Shown: positions 1 through 8,946 of the stretch, one piece after another
Layout of the letters: each line of letters opens with the position of its first letter
Numbering within the stretch: the first letter of the stretch is position 1
Assembly: GCA_030750465.1 (NCBI GenBank)
Contig: JASMHZ010000007.1
Coordinates: forward strand, 1 to 48,656
Source of the DNA: Candidatus Peribacteraceae bacterium
GTDB lineage: Bacteria; Patescibacteriota; Gracilibacteria; Peribacterales; Peribacteraceae
Length of the DNA: 48,656 nucleotides
Direction of reading: 5' to 3'
Notes under the pieces: generated by a model
What the model saw: the letters and a program-made list of their open reading frames with translations, nothing else
Database searches by the model: none
What the model was told of the DNA's origin: nothing
Made by a program: the position numbers and the translations under genes

Positions 1-1056
1 TTGCTGACAATTACGCCAGAAATGAAAGAACAAATTCAAAAAATTACTGCTGAAGAGGGGTTAGAAGATGCAGATCGTATTCTGGTAGCTATTGAAGGGT
101 TATTGCAGGACGGTAGAATGATTGGTGGGTCAGTCATTAATCATCTGGAAGATAAAGAAAAGGAAGCCTTTCTGAATGTAGTGGATCGTGTTGCAAAGGA
201 AGTACTGGAATTACCAGATTGGCATCTTCAAGATTTGGAAGAGACGAATCTTTCTGACGTACAAAAGGCAGAAGTTATTGTTCATCCACTCTATGCACTG
301 TTTCGTGGTGAAAGTTGGGACCCCAATCTTTGGAAAAGTGTAGATGGAGATGTTGATAAATACATTAGTGTGCAAATGTCTACAGCAGCAAGCACTACCC
401 TCAAGGCTCTTGAGCAGAACCCTAATGCTGTGCCAGAGTCATATTTGTATTTGATGGATATCGTTCAGGAACTGGAAGCTATGGATTCTCCTCCGGAGAA
501 AGGAGCAGTAAGAATTTTTGTGATGCCTCGTCTTTCCACCATGCCCCCAGAGATGCAAAAAGCTATGCGAGCTTTTCTTGAAAAATACGCTCATGGATCA
601 AAGATGTACGTTGTTGACTCTTTGGATTCTGGAACAGGAGAGCTAAAGCAATCGACTATCAGTTACCTCAAAGACCAATTGCCCAATGGTGCAACGTTGG
701 AACTCCAAGGTGGGTATCTTGGAGGATGTATAGATGGATGCCTTGGCACCCTAAAAGAAACAGGCAGAGATGACGTTGCGTTAAGTGTAGATTTTGACCC
801 TGCAACTGCCATGCATGCAAATCGTCCAGATGATTTGCGCTCTCGGTATAATTTACCAGAAGTCACTATCCCCCAAGGTCCAGTACGAGATGCCGCATCC
901 ATCAGGAAGTGGATTGGTGATAACAAGAACACAAACAACACGTATCGGAGCAATCTCATTGAGCAATATAGAACTATTGTTCCAGAGGGTGTGAAAGTAA
1001 GTTTGATGGAACCAATTAACAGTGCTTCAGATTTCCCTCGTGAAGAGATTGTATAG
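1..1056 (+). CDS. Unrecognised protein, probably cut by the window edge
   Basis: The reading frame is open from base 1 (TTG) to a TAG at 1056, 351 residues, so the true start may lie upstream. I recognise no family. The product looks soluble and acidic, with no signal peptide or membrane helix. The first 120 residues look helical; a mixed alpha/beta part follows, with a Gly-rich stretch 'QGGYLGGCIDGCLG' near residue 240 and an Asn-rich segment 'GDNKNTNNTYRSN' near 305. The last residues merge into a decayed histidine-kinase reading frame (next entry), so the C-terminus may not be native: the gene may have been fused onto or truncated against that relic. Function unknown. Confidence 0.5.
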   Translation: MLTITPEMKEQIQKITAEEGLEDADRILVAIEGLLQDGRMIGGSVINHLEDKEKEAFLNVVDRVAKEVLELPDWHLQDLEETNLSDVQKAEVIVHPLYALFRGESWDPNLWKSVDGDVDKYISVQMSTAASTTLKALEQNPNAVPESYLYLMDIVQELEAMDSPPEKGAVRIFVMPRLSTMPPEMQKAMRAFLEKYAHGSKMYVVDSLDSGTGELKQSTISYLKDQLPNGATLELQGGYLGGCIDGCLGTLKETGRDDVALSVDFDPATAMHANRPDDLRSRYNLPEVTIPQGPVRDAASIRKWIGDNKNTNNTYRSNLIEQYRTIVPEGVKVSLMEPINSASDFPREEIV

Positions 1057-1672
1057 TCTGTGCAGGAGATGCTTGTTGGATGGGGATATAGGAAAACTGA
1101 CATCAGAACAGAAGACGCATGTGAAAACCATTGAATCAGTTGCTGCTAATTTAACAGAAACAGTCGGGCTTCTGATGGATGCAACAAAACTTAGAACAGG
1201 TAGCCTTCGGGCAAAAAGAAAACCAATCGATTTAGACGATTTGTTTAGAGATGTATTGAATGTTATTGATCCGAAAGCAAAGGTGAAGGGAGTTGTGTTT
1301 ACAAAGAAAATCCAATCGGATCTGCCTAATACAATATTGGATAAGAGACTGGTTCGTATGACCTTAATGAATCTGCTAAGCAATGCAATTAAATATACGC
1401 CAACAGGATCCAATGTGTCCTTGGAAGTCGAGGTCAGCAATAATAAACTTAAGTATGTTGTGAAGGATGAGGGATGCGGAATACTGGAAGATGAACATGA
1501 TTTAATATTCTCACAGCTATATAGAGCCAGTAACGCTTCCAATATTCATGGAAATGGATTGGGTCTTTATGTCGCAAAAGGAGCTGTTGAAGAACTTGGC
1601 GGTAAAATCAATTTTATAAGCAAAGAAAACGAAGGCACTGAATTCCGAGTTGAAATTCCACTGGAGAGCTAG
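1035..1672 (+). pseudogene. Histidine kinase relic (HATPase domain, phospho-His helix lost)
   Basis: The frame from about 1075 encodes the second HisKA helix ('LLDGDIGKLTSEQK') and a complete HATPase_c domain: N box 'NLLSNAIKYTP', G1 'DEGCGI', G2 'GNGLGLYVAK'. The phospho-accepting His helix that should come before it is missing. Just upstream, in the frame of the previous ORF and past its stop, 'SVQEML' can be read. Deleting one T in 'atgcttgttgg' would join it to 'LLDGD', and the preceding TAG sits where sensor kinases of this type have a Trp. The kinase therefore seems broken by a stop, a one-base frameshift and loss of the sensor half. Known: such kinases autophosphorylate on His. Inferred: this copy cannot. 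Confidence 0.7.
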
Positions 1673-1887
1673 CCTTGCTTACCGGTCATTTTCTTCATCT
1701 TCCACCAGGCAGTAAGGAGTGAGATTCCCAGTACCAGGAAAGCAACGGAAACTAAAAACTCCAGCAGCTCAGGTACGGATAGTATTGCTACTCCCATGAT
1801 TATGCAGAACAAACCGCTCCATAAAAGATTTTCACTAAAGCGCGTGTACAAAGGGGGCCTATGTTTAAATATATGCAACATGAACAC
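1669..1887 (-). CDS. Small two-helix membrane protein
   Basis: 72 residues with two hydrophobic segments (about 22-40 and 44-60) and a basic C-terminus 'WWKMKKMTGKQG', so it probably forms an inner-membrane hairpin. No recognisable family. Its stop overlaps the end of the convergent kinase relic by 4 bp, and its start is 14 bp below the stop of the membrane glycosyltransferase-like gene on the same strand, so the two may be cotranscribed. Small hairpin proteins like this often accompany envelope enzymes, but nothing here shows the role. Confidence 0.5.
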   Translation of the reverse strand: MFMLHIFKHRPPLYTRFSENLLWSGLFCIIMGVAILSVPELLEFLVSVAFLVLGISLLTAWWKMKKMTGKQG

Positions 1888-1900
1888 ATTGTATAACTTT

Positions 1901-3301
1901 TTATGCTTTACACAAAACTTCTAAATTTGGTCCAAGGCGCTCCGCTTGCCATATTTTGAATAATCCCCAAGGCACCTCTGTCCATAGAAACATATTATTA
2001 TTCCATCTGGAAGAGGTTACTTCGTGACATGTGGTCCAGTCACTCGTATTGTGCGTGCTTGCGGTTGTTGCCACATATTTGATCAAGTGCTCTTGTTCTT
2101 CTGATGCAAATCGTTCGAAAGGCACCGATAAATAATAAAACGGCAAATCTGTACCAAGTATTTCCTGTGTATTTTCGTTCAAGTAGTTGCTTATTACTTG
2201 ATAAGTATTTGGTTTTAACGCGAGTTGAGCAAAGCGCACATTCAAAACAATAATGATAATTAATACAACTATCTTTGTTACTTTAGATGATTCTTTGAAG
2301 CTTAGGGCTCCAATCAATGCAAGAAAAGGTAAAGTGATAATAAAGAATCGTGGAGCGGTACCGCCATGCATTCCAAAAATTAAGAAGATCGCAGATACAA
2401 AGACTATTGCGGGGGCGAATTTATTTATCTCATTTGCATTTTTATCCTTGATAATTTTTGCAATACTCAAAACTGCAAAGAAGCCAAGTATCAACTCGCT
2501 GCCTGCCATTGTTACACCTAGCTCAACAAATCCACTTCCATCCCATGCATTGGAATAATTATGCCCTAGATCGAATCCGACTTTATTTGCAATATTAAAT
2601 ATAAATGGGTATCCAAGTGTTATTGCAAACAATGTGCATACAGCCAAAACAATAGCGGCCTTTATCCAATGCCGTTTACTACTGGTTGCATGAGCCCAAA
2701 ACGGGAACAGAAAAGCGAAAAAACCGTTTTGCAAGGTTCCGAAGGCCATTATTGCACTTGCATAAGATGCAGTCAGTTTCCATTTGGCTGATTTTTCTCT
2801 CTTAAATTCTTCAGCAAACATAAAGCTAAGTAATGTCCAAAAAGCAACTGGAATATGCGGACGTATCGCTGTAGAGAAAACTATAAAAAGGATGCTTGAA
2901 AGCATCAGAATCGCAGCATATGGTTTTCCAGTCATCAGCTTTGACAGTCTAAAGAGCACAAAAATGATTCCAATTGCAAAGAATAAAGTAAAAAGTCTTC
3001 CAACGACGTAAAGCTGTTGGTGTAGAGGCATATTCTTCAAAACGGGAAGCGTGAAAACAGGTTCAGTGACTTTTCTAGCAACAACAAAGCTTGTTGTATA
3101 GAAAAGAGGATACTTACGCATCTCAAGTGCAAAATCTCCAACTGTTCCGTCCTCGAGCGATTTCAAAAAACTATCAGCGTACTTAATCACATGTATATCT
3201 GTCTGAGGCGTGGATTCAATATCGTGAAAAAAGAAAGCCAAAGCAGAGGCCGAGGCCGTTACAAATGCAAGTACTGTCAGAATTTTGAATGATTTATCCA
3301 C
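1901..3301 (-). CDS. Polytopic membrane protein, GT-C/PMT-like glycosyltransferase
   Basis: 466 residues with an N-terminal signal-anchor and about nine further hydrophobic segments. The first extracytoplasmic loop has acidic residues ('IHVIKYADSFL') followed by 'RKYPLFYTT', and a later segment reads 'AIRPHIPVAFWTLLS'. This is the layout of GT-C enzymes (ArnT/PMT/GT39 type), which move a sugar from a lipid-phosphate donor at the outer membrane face. No substrate can be read from it. The C-terminal 80 residues are non-membrane with several Trp and three Cys. The gene starts 10 bp after the stop of aclA on the same strand, so it is probably in the same transcript, with no obvious functional link. 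Confidence 0.55.
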   Translation of the reverse strand: MDKSFKILTVLAFVTASASALAFFFHDIESTPQTDIHVIKYADSFLKSLEDGTVGDFALEMRKYPLFYTTSFVVARKVTEPVFTLPVLKNMPLHQQLYVVGRLFTLFFAIGIIFVLFRLSKLMTGKPYAAILMLSSILFIVFSTAIRPHIPVAFWTLLSFMFAEEFKREKSAKWKLTASYASAIMAFGTLQNGFFAFLFPFWAHATSSKRHWIKAAIVLAVCTLFAITLGYPFIFNIANKVGFDLGHNYSNAWDGSGFVELGVTMAGSELILGFFAVLSIAKIIKDKNANEINKFAPAIVFVSAIFLIFGMHGGTAPRFFIITLPFLALIGALSFKESSKVTKIVVLIIIIVLNVRFAQLALKPNTYQVISNYLNENTQEILGTDLPFYYLSVPFERFASEEQEHLIKYVATTASTHNTSDWTTCHEVTSSRWNNNMFLWTEVPWGLFKIWQAERLGPNLEVLCKA

Positions 3302-3311
3302 GCAAACAAGT

Positions 3312-5105
3312 TTACATCATTGTTTGTGCGCCTTCTCCATACATTATGTCTTTTTGTGGGTGGCGGTAGAGGGGAGTCTGAAGTCTTTTCTGGTCAAAAA
3401 TGTGACCAAGAATCCCCACTGATCTACCAAGCGCAAACAGTCCATTCAAATAACCTGTTTCAAAGAAACTTTCTCTCAGTTCTTCAGGCAATTGCGGCAA
3501 TAGAATGTCCACAAGACTGGCTCCGATTAAGCCATCCACATTCAAAATCAGATTTGCACGTTTTGCAGTAGTAATCAGTTCAACTTCCCTTGCAAACTTA
3601 GTAACGGGCATGTTCGGAAAATTGTGTTCAGCGAAATTCGAAAGTTCAGCAACCCTTGAGTCAGGATTATGAATACTTTTTACCTTATGCCCGATTCCTG
3701 GAATTCGTTCTCCCTTTTCTTTCATCTCATCAACAAATTCCTGAGGGCTTAGTCCGTTCTTATGTGCAAAGTAGAAAGCCTGAGCAGCTCCGTCCACAGC
3801 ACCTCCAAATCGGGGTCCAATTGTCAAAAGTCCCGAACAAAGTGCACTCATTGTGTCCTTGCCGGCACTTGCGGAAACTATTGCGTTGTGAGCCCCGGAA
3901 ACTGCGGGGCCGTGATCTGCTACGGCTGTCAGAATCATTTCCAAATATTCAAGAGTCGGAGGACTAAGCTCAGTCTTCCACCAGAGCTTGGCAATCGCCT
4001 TTGGCAAAGACCCTTCTCTGATGAAGTCAGAAATCGCCTTATCCCCATATTTAGCCTCTTCACCGCGATCGTCGCTTATTGTGCATTGCAAATGCGTATG
4101 AGAGCGGTCAGCCGGTATTTCTGGCACAATTGGTTCCATTAGATCGCAGACTTTACCTTCATTTTTCAGCTTCTGATAGGCATTTCGTATAGTTTCTGCA
4201 AGCCCTTCGAAACTCTCGGGGATCAAAACTCCGACGGATCTGAGCAGCTCATTTTTTGCCTTTGCAGTTTCTGCTTCGCTTTCTGCCCATGCTCCAGCAT
4301 GGCCAAACTGGACATCTTTTGGGAAGCATTCAGCCGAAGTTCCAGATACCCAAGCGACAATAGGTTTGGTCAGAGATCCGTTTCGTATGGCTTCCACAAT
4401 TAATTCTTCATCAGTACCTCCGATTTCTGAAGTTACTACAATCAACTTAACATCGGGATTTCGCTCAAATCTTGGAAGGTGGTCAAATAGGATTGAACCT
4501 GGGTTTCTATCTCCTCCAATCGCAACTCCTTCAACAATACCGGATGAGTTTTCCGCAATCATCCTGTACATCTCATTACTCATACCTCCGGACTTGCCTA
4601 CGTATCCAACACATCCGGGACGATGAAGTTTGCTTTTAAGTAAGTGCTGATTACTGCTTCCTGTATCACCTACTCGAAATACTCCTGCAGTTACAGCGCC
4701 TACCGTTGCGGGCCCGATTAGCATAACTCCTTTCTCTTTAGCCTTTGCTACCCATTCTCTACTGTCTCTTTCCGGTACTCCTTCTGCAATAGTAGCTATC
4801 ACTCTGTAATTCAAATTAATACCTTCCCTTACTACCGCGCCAGCAGACCTCAGTGATGCAAAGTTTACGATAACGTCAGCTGCAGGGAATTTTGATTTTG
4901 CTTCATTCAAAGTTCGTACAACCGGAAGTAAAAATTCATCTTTTCCGAAGAATACTTTTACAGGCGCTGAGGAATTGGGATCTACAACAACTGATACACT
5001 CGGGTTTCTCCCTGACAGGAAATCAAAATCCAGCATTCTTTGGATAGAAATGGTTTTTCTTCCGTAGACGATTGCCGTTGTAGAACGATCGAAAAGTGTG
5101 GTCAT
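3312..5105 (-). CDS. aclA: ATP-citrate lyase, large (citrate synthase-like) subunit
   Basis: 597 residues, matching the C-terminal part of eukaryotic ACLY and bacterial AclA (about 600). The CoA-ligase part has 'YVGKSGGMSNEMY' and the phospho-histidine site 'GHAGAWAESEAETAKAK'. The citrate-synthase-like part has 'DHGPAVSGAHN' (catalytic His), 'GLLTIGPRFGGAVD', 'GIGHKVKSIHNPD' and 'LNVDGLIG' (catalytic Asp), ending 'DQKRL..LYRHP'. With AclB it converts citrate, CoA and ATP to acetyl-CoA and oxaloacetate in the cytosol. All key residues are present, so it should be active. It follows aclB by 59 bp, a gap filled with heptamer repeats. Elsewhere the enzyme marks the reductive TCA cycle; no other gene of that cycle is in the window, so acetyl-CoA or oxaloacetate supply is equally possible. 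Confidence 0.93.
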   Translation of the reverse strand: MTTLFDRSTTAIVYGRKTISIQRMLDFDFLSGRNPSVSVVVDPNSSAPVKVFFGKDEFLLPVVRTLNEAKSKFPAADVIVNFASLRSAGAVVREGINLNYRVIATIAEGVPERDSREWVAKAKEKGVMLIGPATVGAVTAGVFRVGDTGSSNQHLLKSKLHRPGCVGYVGKSGGMSNEMYRMIAENSSGIVEGVAIGGDRNPGSILFDHLPRFERNPDVKLIVVTSEIGGTDEELIVEAIRNGSLTKPIVAWVSGTSAECFPKDVQFGHAGAWAESEAETAKAKNELLRSVGVLIPESFEGLAETIRNAYQKLKNEGKVCDLMEPIVPEIPADRSHTHLQCTISDDRGEEAKYGDKAISDFIREGSLPKAIAKLWWKTELSPPTLEYLEMILTAVADHGPAVSGAHNAIVSASAGKDTMSALCSGLLTIGPRFGGAVDGAAQAFYFAHKNGLSPQEFVDEMKEKGERIPGIGHKVKSIHNPDSRVAELSNFAEHNFPNMPVTKFAREVELITTAKRANLILNVDGLIGASLVDILLPQLPEELRESFFETGYLNGLFALGRSVGILGHIFDQKRLQTPLYRHPQKDIMYGEGAQTMM

Positions 5106-5113
5106 TTGATATC

Positions 5114-5157
5114 GTGAACAGTTAAGTGAATAGTTAATAATGAATAGTGAATAGTGC
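5114..5157. repeat. Heptamer (7-bp) tandem repeat between aclB and aclA
   Basis: Degenerate units of the form GTGAATA/GTTAATA/ATGAATA in register every 7 bases. This is the first of several heptamer tracts in the window, each with its own unit sequence. Confidence 0.75.
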
Positions 5158-5164
5158 TTTTATA

Positions 5165-6523
5165 TTAGGCAGAGGAAGGCGGATAAGAAGTTAGAGTGAT
5201 TGGATCATTAGGTTTGAATTCATTACTTGATTTTGGAGGGGCACTATTAACTATTAACTTTTCACTATTCACTTCTCCATTAATTCCCTTATTGATTCCA
5301 ATCCCAAGGGCGCCCACTGCCATCCCAACAACTTCAGTCATAGGAAGCTCAGCTCCATATGTTACGCAAAAGATTCCCAGCTCATCACAAGTGGCCTGAA
5401 GTGCCTTAAGTCCCTCCTCATCATTTGGTCCTGCGCGTCTGACGAATATCTTCAGATTCTTTATATTAGACTGATGCTTCTTCAAAGCTTTTATTACTCC
5501 TGCAAAAGTTTTCTTAATGTCAGTAAAATTGGCAATTCCTCCTCCGATTATCATCACTTGTTCTTTGTCTGCATTTCTCTCCACAAGAGTAAGTATTTCA
5601 CTTGTATAAGTTTCCATCTCGTCGGTCGTTGGATTGCCGGACCATTCGCCGTAGTTAGCTAGCTCCTTATGGTCAGCCTGAGAAGTAATAGCGTCAGAGT
5701 AAATTATAGATGCACCTCCACCTGCAACCATCGTCCAAATTCTTCCATTAGGATTTAACAAAACGAACTTAAGTGAGCTTCCGCTCTTATCATCCATCTC
5801 TTTTATGCGAAGTTCTTCCGGAGTTATCTCTGTTCCAAATCCTAAAGGCACTTCCATATTCCCCCAATTTTTAGTTTGCCGGAAACTTGCTGCAGTATCA
5901 GCTCTAGCTACTGTATCGAGCAGATAAACTTTGCCACCGACTTCAGTGATCGGATTTAACTCAAGATAAGGAAGATCGAGAGCTCGGAATAGTTGGAATA
6001 GACCATGCACTGTTGGTTGAAGAGAGAGAGGAATCGTATTAATTAGCTCAGGCGAACTACCGAGTGGAACTCGAATAGTTTTTATCGCATCTTCTTGGGT
6101 CTCAACATCAACTCCTCCTTTTACTGAGAAGTGAATAACATCGAACTCCCGTTCACAGGTAAATGCCAGATAGTACTCAGATTCATGTTCAATGAAAGGC
6201 TCAATCAGAAAATTATTGAGTTTGCCCACCCTCTCTCCAATCATCACATCTTTACCGCGATAATCAGAGATCCAACTGGCAGCCTCTTCCCAATTCTCAG
6301 CTATTTTCACGTATCCCAGCTTCCCGCGCTTGCCAAACATCTCGTCGGCTTTAACCACGATTTTCCCGTTTCTTAGCCAAGGTTGGGAGTTTGGAAGCTC
6401 ATTCAAATCAGTCCTGGAATCAACTGCTGCGAAGCGTATCTCGGGTCTTCCCGGTTGTTCAGAAGGCCAATTGACGGCAATCAGTGCTTTTGCTTGCGCC
6501 TCTCGAATGGGTTTTTGAGCCAT
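5165..6523 (-). CDS. aclB: ATP-citrate lyase, small (ATP-grasp) subunit
   Basis: 452 residues resembling the N-terminal part of ACLY and AclB (about 400 residues): an ATP-grasp fold like succinyl-CoA synthetase beta followed by a citrate-binding Rossmann part. Visible landmarks are 'VVKADEMFGKRGKLG' (nucleotide loop), 'LIEPFIEHESEYYL', 'LELNPI', 'MVAGGGASIIYSD', 'GEWSGNPTTDEM' and 'IIGGGIANFTDI'. It phosphorylates citrate and works with AclA. First gene of the pair; the ATG at 6523 is the only sensible start. The last ~40 residues are extra relative to the family and partly encoded by a heptamer repeat (5243-5276), so repeat DNA appears to have extended the C-terminus. Confidence 0.92.
   Translation of the reverse strand: MAQKPIREAQAKALIAVNWPSEQPGRPEIRFAAVDSRTDLNELPNSQPWLRNGKIVVKADEMFGKRGKLGYVKIAENWEEAASWISDYRGKDVMIGERVGKLNNFLIEPFIEHESEYYLAFTCEREFDVIHFSVKGGVDVETQEDAIKTIRVPLGSSPELINTIPLSLQPTVHGLFQLFRALDLPYLELNPITEVGGKVYLLDTVARADTAASFRQTKNWGNMEVPLGFGTEITPEELRIKEMDDKSGSSLKFVLLNPNGRIWTMVAGGGASIIYSDAITSQADHKELANYGEWSGNPTTDEMETYTSEILTLVERNADKEQVMIIGGGIANFTDIKKTFAGVIKALKKHQSNIKNLKIFVRRAGPNDEEGLKALQATCDELGIFCVTYGAELPMTEVVGMAVGALGIGINKGINGEVNSEKLIVNSAPPKSSNEFKPNDPITLTSYPPSSA
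5243..5276. repeat. Heptamer repeat inside the 3' end of aclB
   Basis: Units CTATTAA, CTATTAA, CTTTTCA, CTATTCA in 7-base register, within the reading frame of the aclB C-terminal tail. Similar in unit sequence to the tract in the aclB-aclA gap. Confidence 0.75.
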
Positions 6524-6579
6524 GAAATGGAGGCGTATTTTTACACAAAAAGGCCCTTAAGGCTATGAAATAGGAAGAA

Positions 6580-6732
6580 ATTATTAGAAAAGAACGAAAG
6601 AATGTAAGAAATAAAGAACGAAAGAAAGATTAAAAGAACAAAAATTTAAAAGCTTATTTCTTGGAATCTTTTTCCATTATTTTTAGCTTCCTTTTTCTCT
6701 TTCTGTCATTTCGTTCTTTCGTTCTTTTTCTC
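6580..6732. repeat. Inverted repeat region with AAGAACGAAAGAA units
   Basis: Several 'AGAACGAAAGAA' copies (about 6588-6635) face 'TTTCGTTCTTTCGTTCTTT' (about 6710-6730), so the gap between aclB and the next minus-strand gene can fold into one long imperfect hairpin. No gene is visible in it; it may act as a terminator for the upstream minus-strand gene pair. Confidence 0.6.
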
Positions 6733-6735
6733 AAG

Positions 6736-7068
6736 CTATTTCCTCATAGACTGAAAAATGAACATCATTCCAATTAAAAACAGCGGTCCAATTATCAGCA
6801 ATAACGCTAATTTGATATTAAATTGTCCCCATCCGGCGACAGCATATGCGGCTCCTAGTCCTATGAACAGATGTCCTCCGATGACCGGCAAAAACCAAGA
6901 TATTATCGTAGTCACCATTACAACATAGCTTGGGAACAGGTTCATAAACAAATCGCCTATCGATTTAGCATCAATTGCGAGTAAAGATACAAAAGCGATA
7001 AACATAACGGACAGATAAACTGGAATCCATTTAAGAAGATTACGCTTCCTTTTACGAAGGGGAGTCAT
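6736..7068 (-). CDS. Small membrane protein, three helices
   Basis: 110 residues: a strongly basic N-terminus ('TPLRKRKRNLLK') followed by three hydrophobic segments, about 14-32, 44-65 and 83-105. The basic start predicts a cytoplasmic N-terminus. No family recognised. Its ATG overlaps the TGA of the upstream 615-residue gene (4-bp overlap), which indicates translational coupling, so the two products probably act together. Confidence 0.6.
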   Translation of the reverse strand: MTPLRKRKRNLLKWIPVYLSVMFIAFVSLLAIDAKSIGDLFMNLFPSYVVMVTTIISWFLPVIGGHLFIGLGAAYAVAGWGQFNIKLALLLIIGPLFLIGMMFIFQSMRK

Positions 7069-8912
7069 TTAGATTCTATTATACTCTTCCCGCAGGGTAA
7101 TTTGGAGACAATATCCTCAATATCATATTCCTCAATCAGATCATAAAGTTCTTTATAAATATCTGAAAATGGACTCGTTCTTTGATCATGCTGCTGATCA
7201 TCTGTGTCTGCTAATGAGTTTTGAACTGACGCAAGCAATGCATCGATTCTTTCTTCAAGTTCTATGAAGTGCGGTTCATATTCTGCATCAATAACTCCGT
7301 CGAATAATTGATATCTCTCGATATATGACTTAAGAAGGTTCAATTTGTCCCGAATTGCAAACAGAGTTGTATACTCGGGCTCAATAATATCGCGCTTAAT
7401 CCCGGTAAAGCATTTTCTTACACCTTGGAATTTTCCTATCAAGTGCATTCTTAGGAGAGCTGACCTTGCAGTTTCCTGATCACGCTCCATCAGGGCAGTC
7501 TCTAATACTTCATATTGTCTTAGTATGCATTCGGTATAAGTTTTAAAGGGTTCAAGAATAATATCCCGAAGCGGCTTGGGATCTATTTTCAAACAGAACA
7601 TCATATCCCGCGCAGAGCTTTGGGCACCTCCAATTAGATCATCGGTGAAAAGTGAATGATTGGGATCGTCAATCTTGTAAGCATTCTCTTGCAGATCTTG
7701 GCGAAATTTTAATAGTAACTTTTCATGTTCATCAATTACTTTGGCAATATCGTGAGCGTCACGCGAGTTATAACTTTCTACACCCCGGATACTATCATCT
7801 CGATTACCCAATCGATTTCGTGCTGCTACCAATTGAGACATTGTTGCCGAAGGATTTTCTGAACCACGAGCGTCTGTTACGGTGCTTGCGCTTACAATAA
7901 ATCCGCCTGCATCCGTTTTGTCTTCACTTAAAGCACCAAAAAGGTAGTTGTGATCCTCCGGCAATTCTGCTGCTTCTGCCCTAAGTACTACTTTGTGATC
8001 ATCCGGAGAATCTTTTCTCCATCTGTCGAATCTGGATATGGTTGCAGTCAATGCAACCGAAGTGTCTGTGAGTTGTTCTGTTTCTTGAGCATGTTGAACA
8101 CTTTGATGATGAGTTTTTTCGAGTGCATCATAAGCACTATCATAGAGGCTCACTCTGAGTCTTGTTCTTGGATCATATTCTCTACTACTAACTCTTTCCG
8201 AAAAGTACAAAAGTCTTCCATCAGGAAGGATCAAAAATCTAAAATCATTTGGATAGAGAGGTTCAGATTGTACGATTAGCTCTTTTAAGCCTGCTGTACA
8301 CTCCAAACTTTCCTTTTTATGAAGGCGATCAAGCGGAGAATCTTTTTCATCATATTCAATTAATCCGAGTCGTATTGCCAGATCATCTTTTATCATGCTC
8401 GGATCAATTACCAGGGAATGCAGTGGGCTAACAGAAGGACTTAGGTCATCTTGTGGAACTGTAAAGTCACTGCACCAAGATCTAAGAATCCTTTCGACTT
8501 TTGAAGGATGCATTGTTTCAAGAACATCAGACACGTCATCTTCGGGAACTTCTGATAGAAATCTGAAATGTGAATGCCAATAGTTCGGATCATTATCTTC
8601 TCGAGGCTTGTCCCATGGATCTCTTGTATTATTCGCATTCAATTCATTGTACAAACAAAATTGTTTATCGCGTGCATCCTCAGCAGCTGCGCTTATAGCT
8701 TTCCACTCAGGTCTTAATACTTCATCTATTTGTCGTCTTGCACGTATGTTTTGATTGAATAATGTTCTGTAAGCAGAAGTTTCTGTAGATCCATATTTCA
8801 GGAGCATCATTAAAACAATACGTCCGTTATTATCAATCTTGCTCAAGCGCTTTTGTTCCTCCCTTTGATATCGCCTGCCGAAAGTCGCATATGTTGGTGA
8901 GGAGAGAGGCAT
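7065..8912 (-). CDS. Large soluble protein of unknown function
   Basis: 615 residues, hydrophilic and acidic with much predicted helix; no signal peptide, membrane segment, P-loop or other motif I can name. The N-terminus 'FGRRYQREEQKRLSK' is basic. The C-terminal third ('LLKSYIERYQLFDGVIDAEYEPHFIELEERID') looks like coiled-coil or helical bundle, ending in an acidic 'YDLIEEYDIEDIV'. It is followed with 4-bp overlap by a three-helix membrane protein. The HAD-like gene is 34 bp upstream on the same strand. The three may form one operon, but the function is not evident. Confidence 0.6.
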   Translation of the reverse strand: MPLSSPTYATFGRRYQREEQKRLSKIDNNGRIVLMMLLKYGSTETSAYRTLFNQNIRARRQIDEVLRPEWKAISAAAEDARDKQFCLYNELNANNTRDPWDKPREDNDPNYWHSHFRFLSEVPEDDVSDVLETMHPSKVERILRSWCSDFTVPQDDLSPSVSPLHSLVIDPSMIKDDLAIRLGLIEYDEKDSPLDRLHKKESLECTAGLKELIVQSEPLYPNDFRFLILPDGRLLYFSERVSSREYDPRTRLRVSLYDSAYDALEKTHHQSVQHAQETEQLTDTSVALTATISRFDRWRKDSPDDHKVVLRAEAAELPEDHNYLFGALSEDKTDAGGFIVSASTVTDARGSENPSATMSQLVAARNRLGNRDDSIRGVESYNSRDAHDIAKVIDEHEKLLLKFRQDLQENAYKIDDPNHSLFTDDLIGGAQSSARDMMFCLKIDPKPLRDIILEPFKTYTECILRQYEVLETALMERDQETARSALLRMHLIGKFQGVRKCFTGIKRDIIEPEYTTLFAIRDKLNLLKSYIERYQLFDGVIDAEYEPHFIELEERIDALLASVQNSLADTDDQQHDQRTSPFSDIYKELYDLIEEYDIEDIVSKLPCGKSIIESK

Positions 8913-8946
8913 GGTTGATAAAGTCTCCGACTATCCTGATGATGTG

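Noticed and set aside
663-1542. Minus-strand ORFs at 663-1103 and 1027-1542
   Set aside because: Antisense shadows of the plus-strand gene and the kinase relic, with no domain.
3312-6523. Reductive TCA cycle
   Set aside because: Only ATP-citrate lyase is present; no other cycle enzyme is in view.
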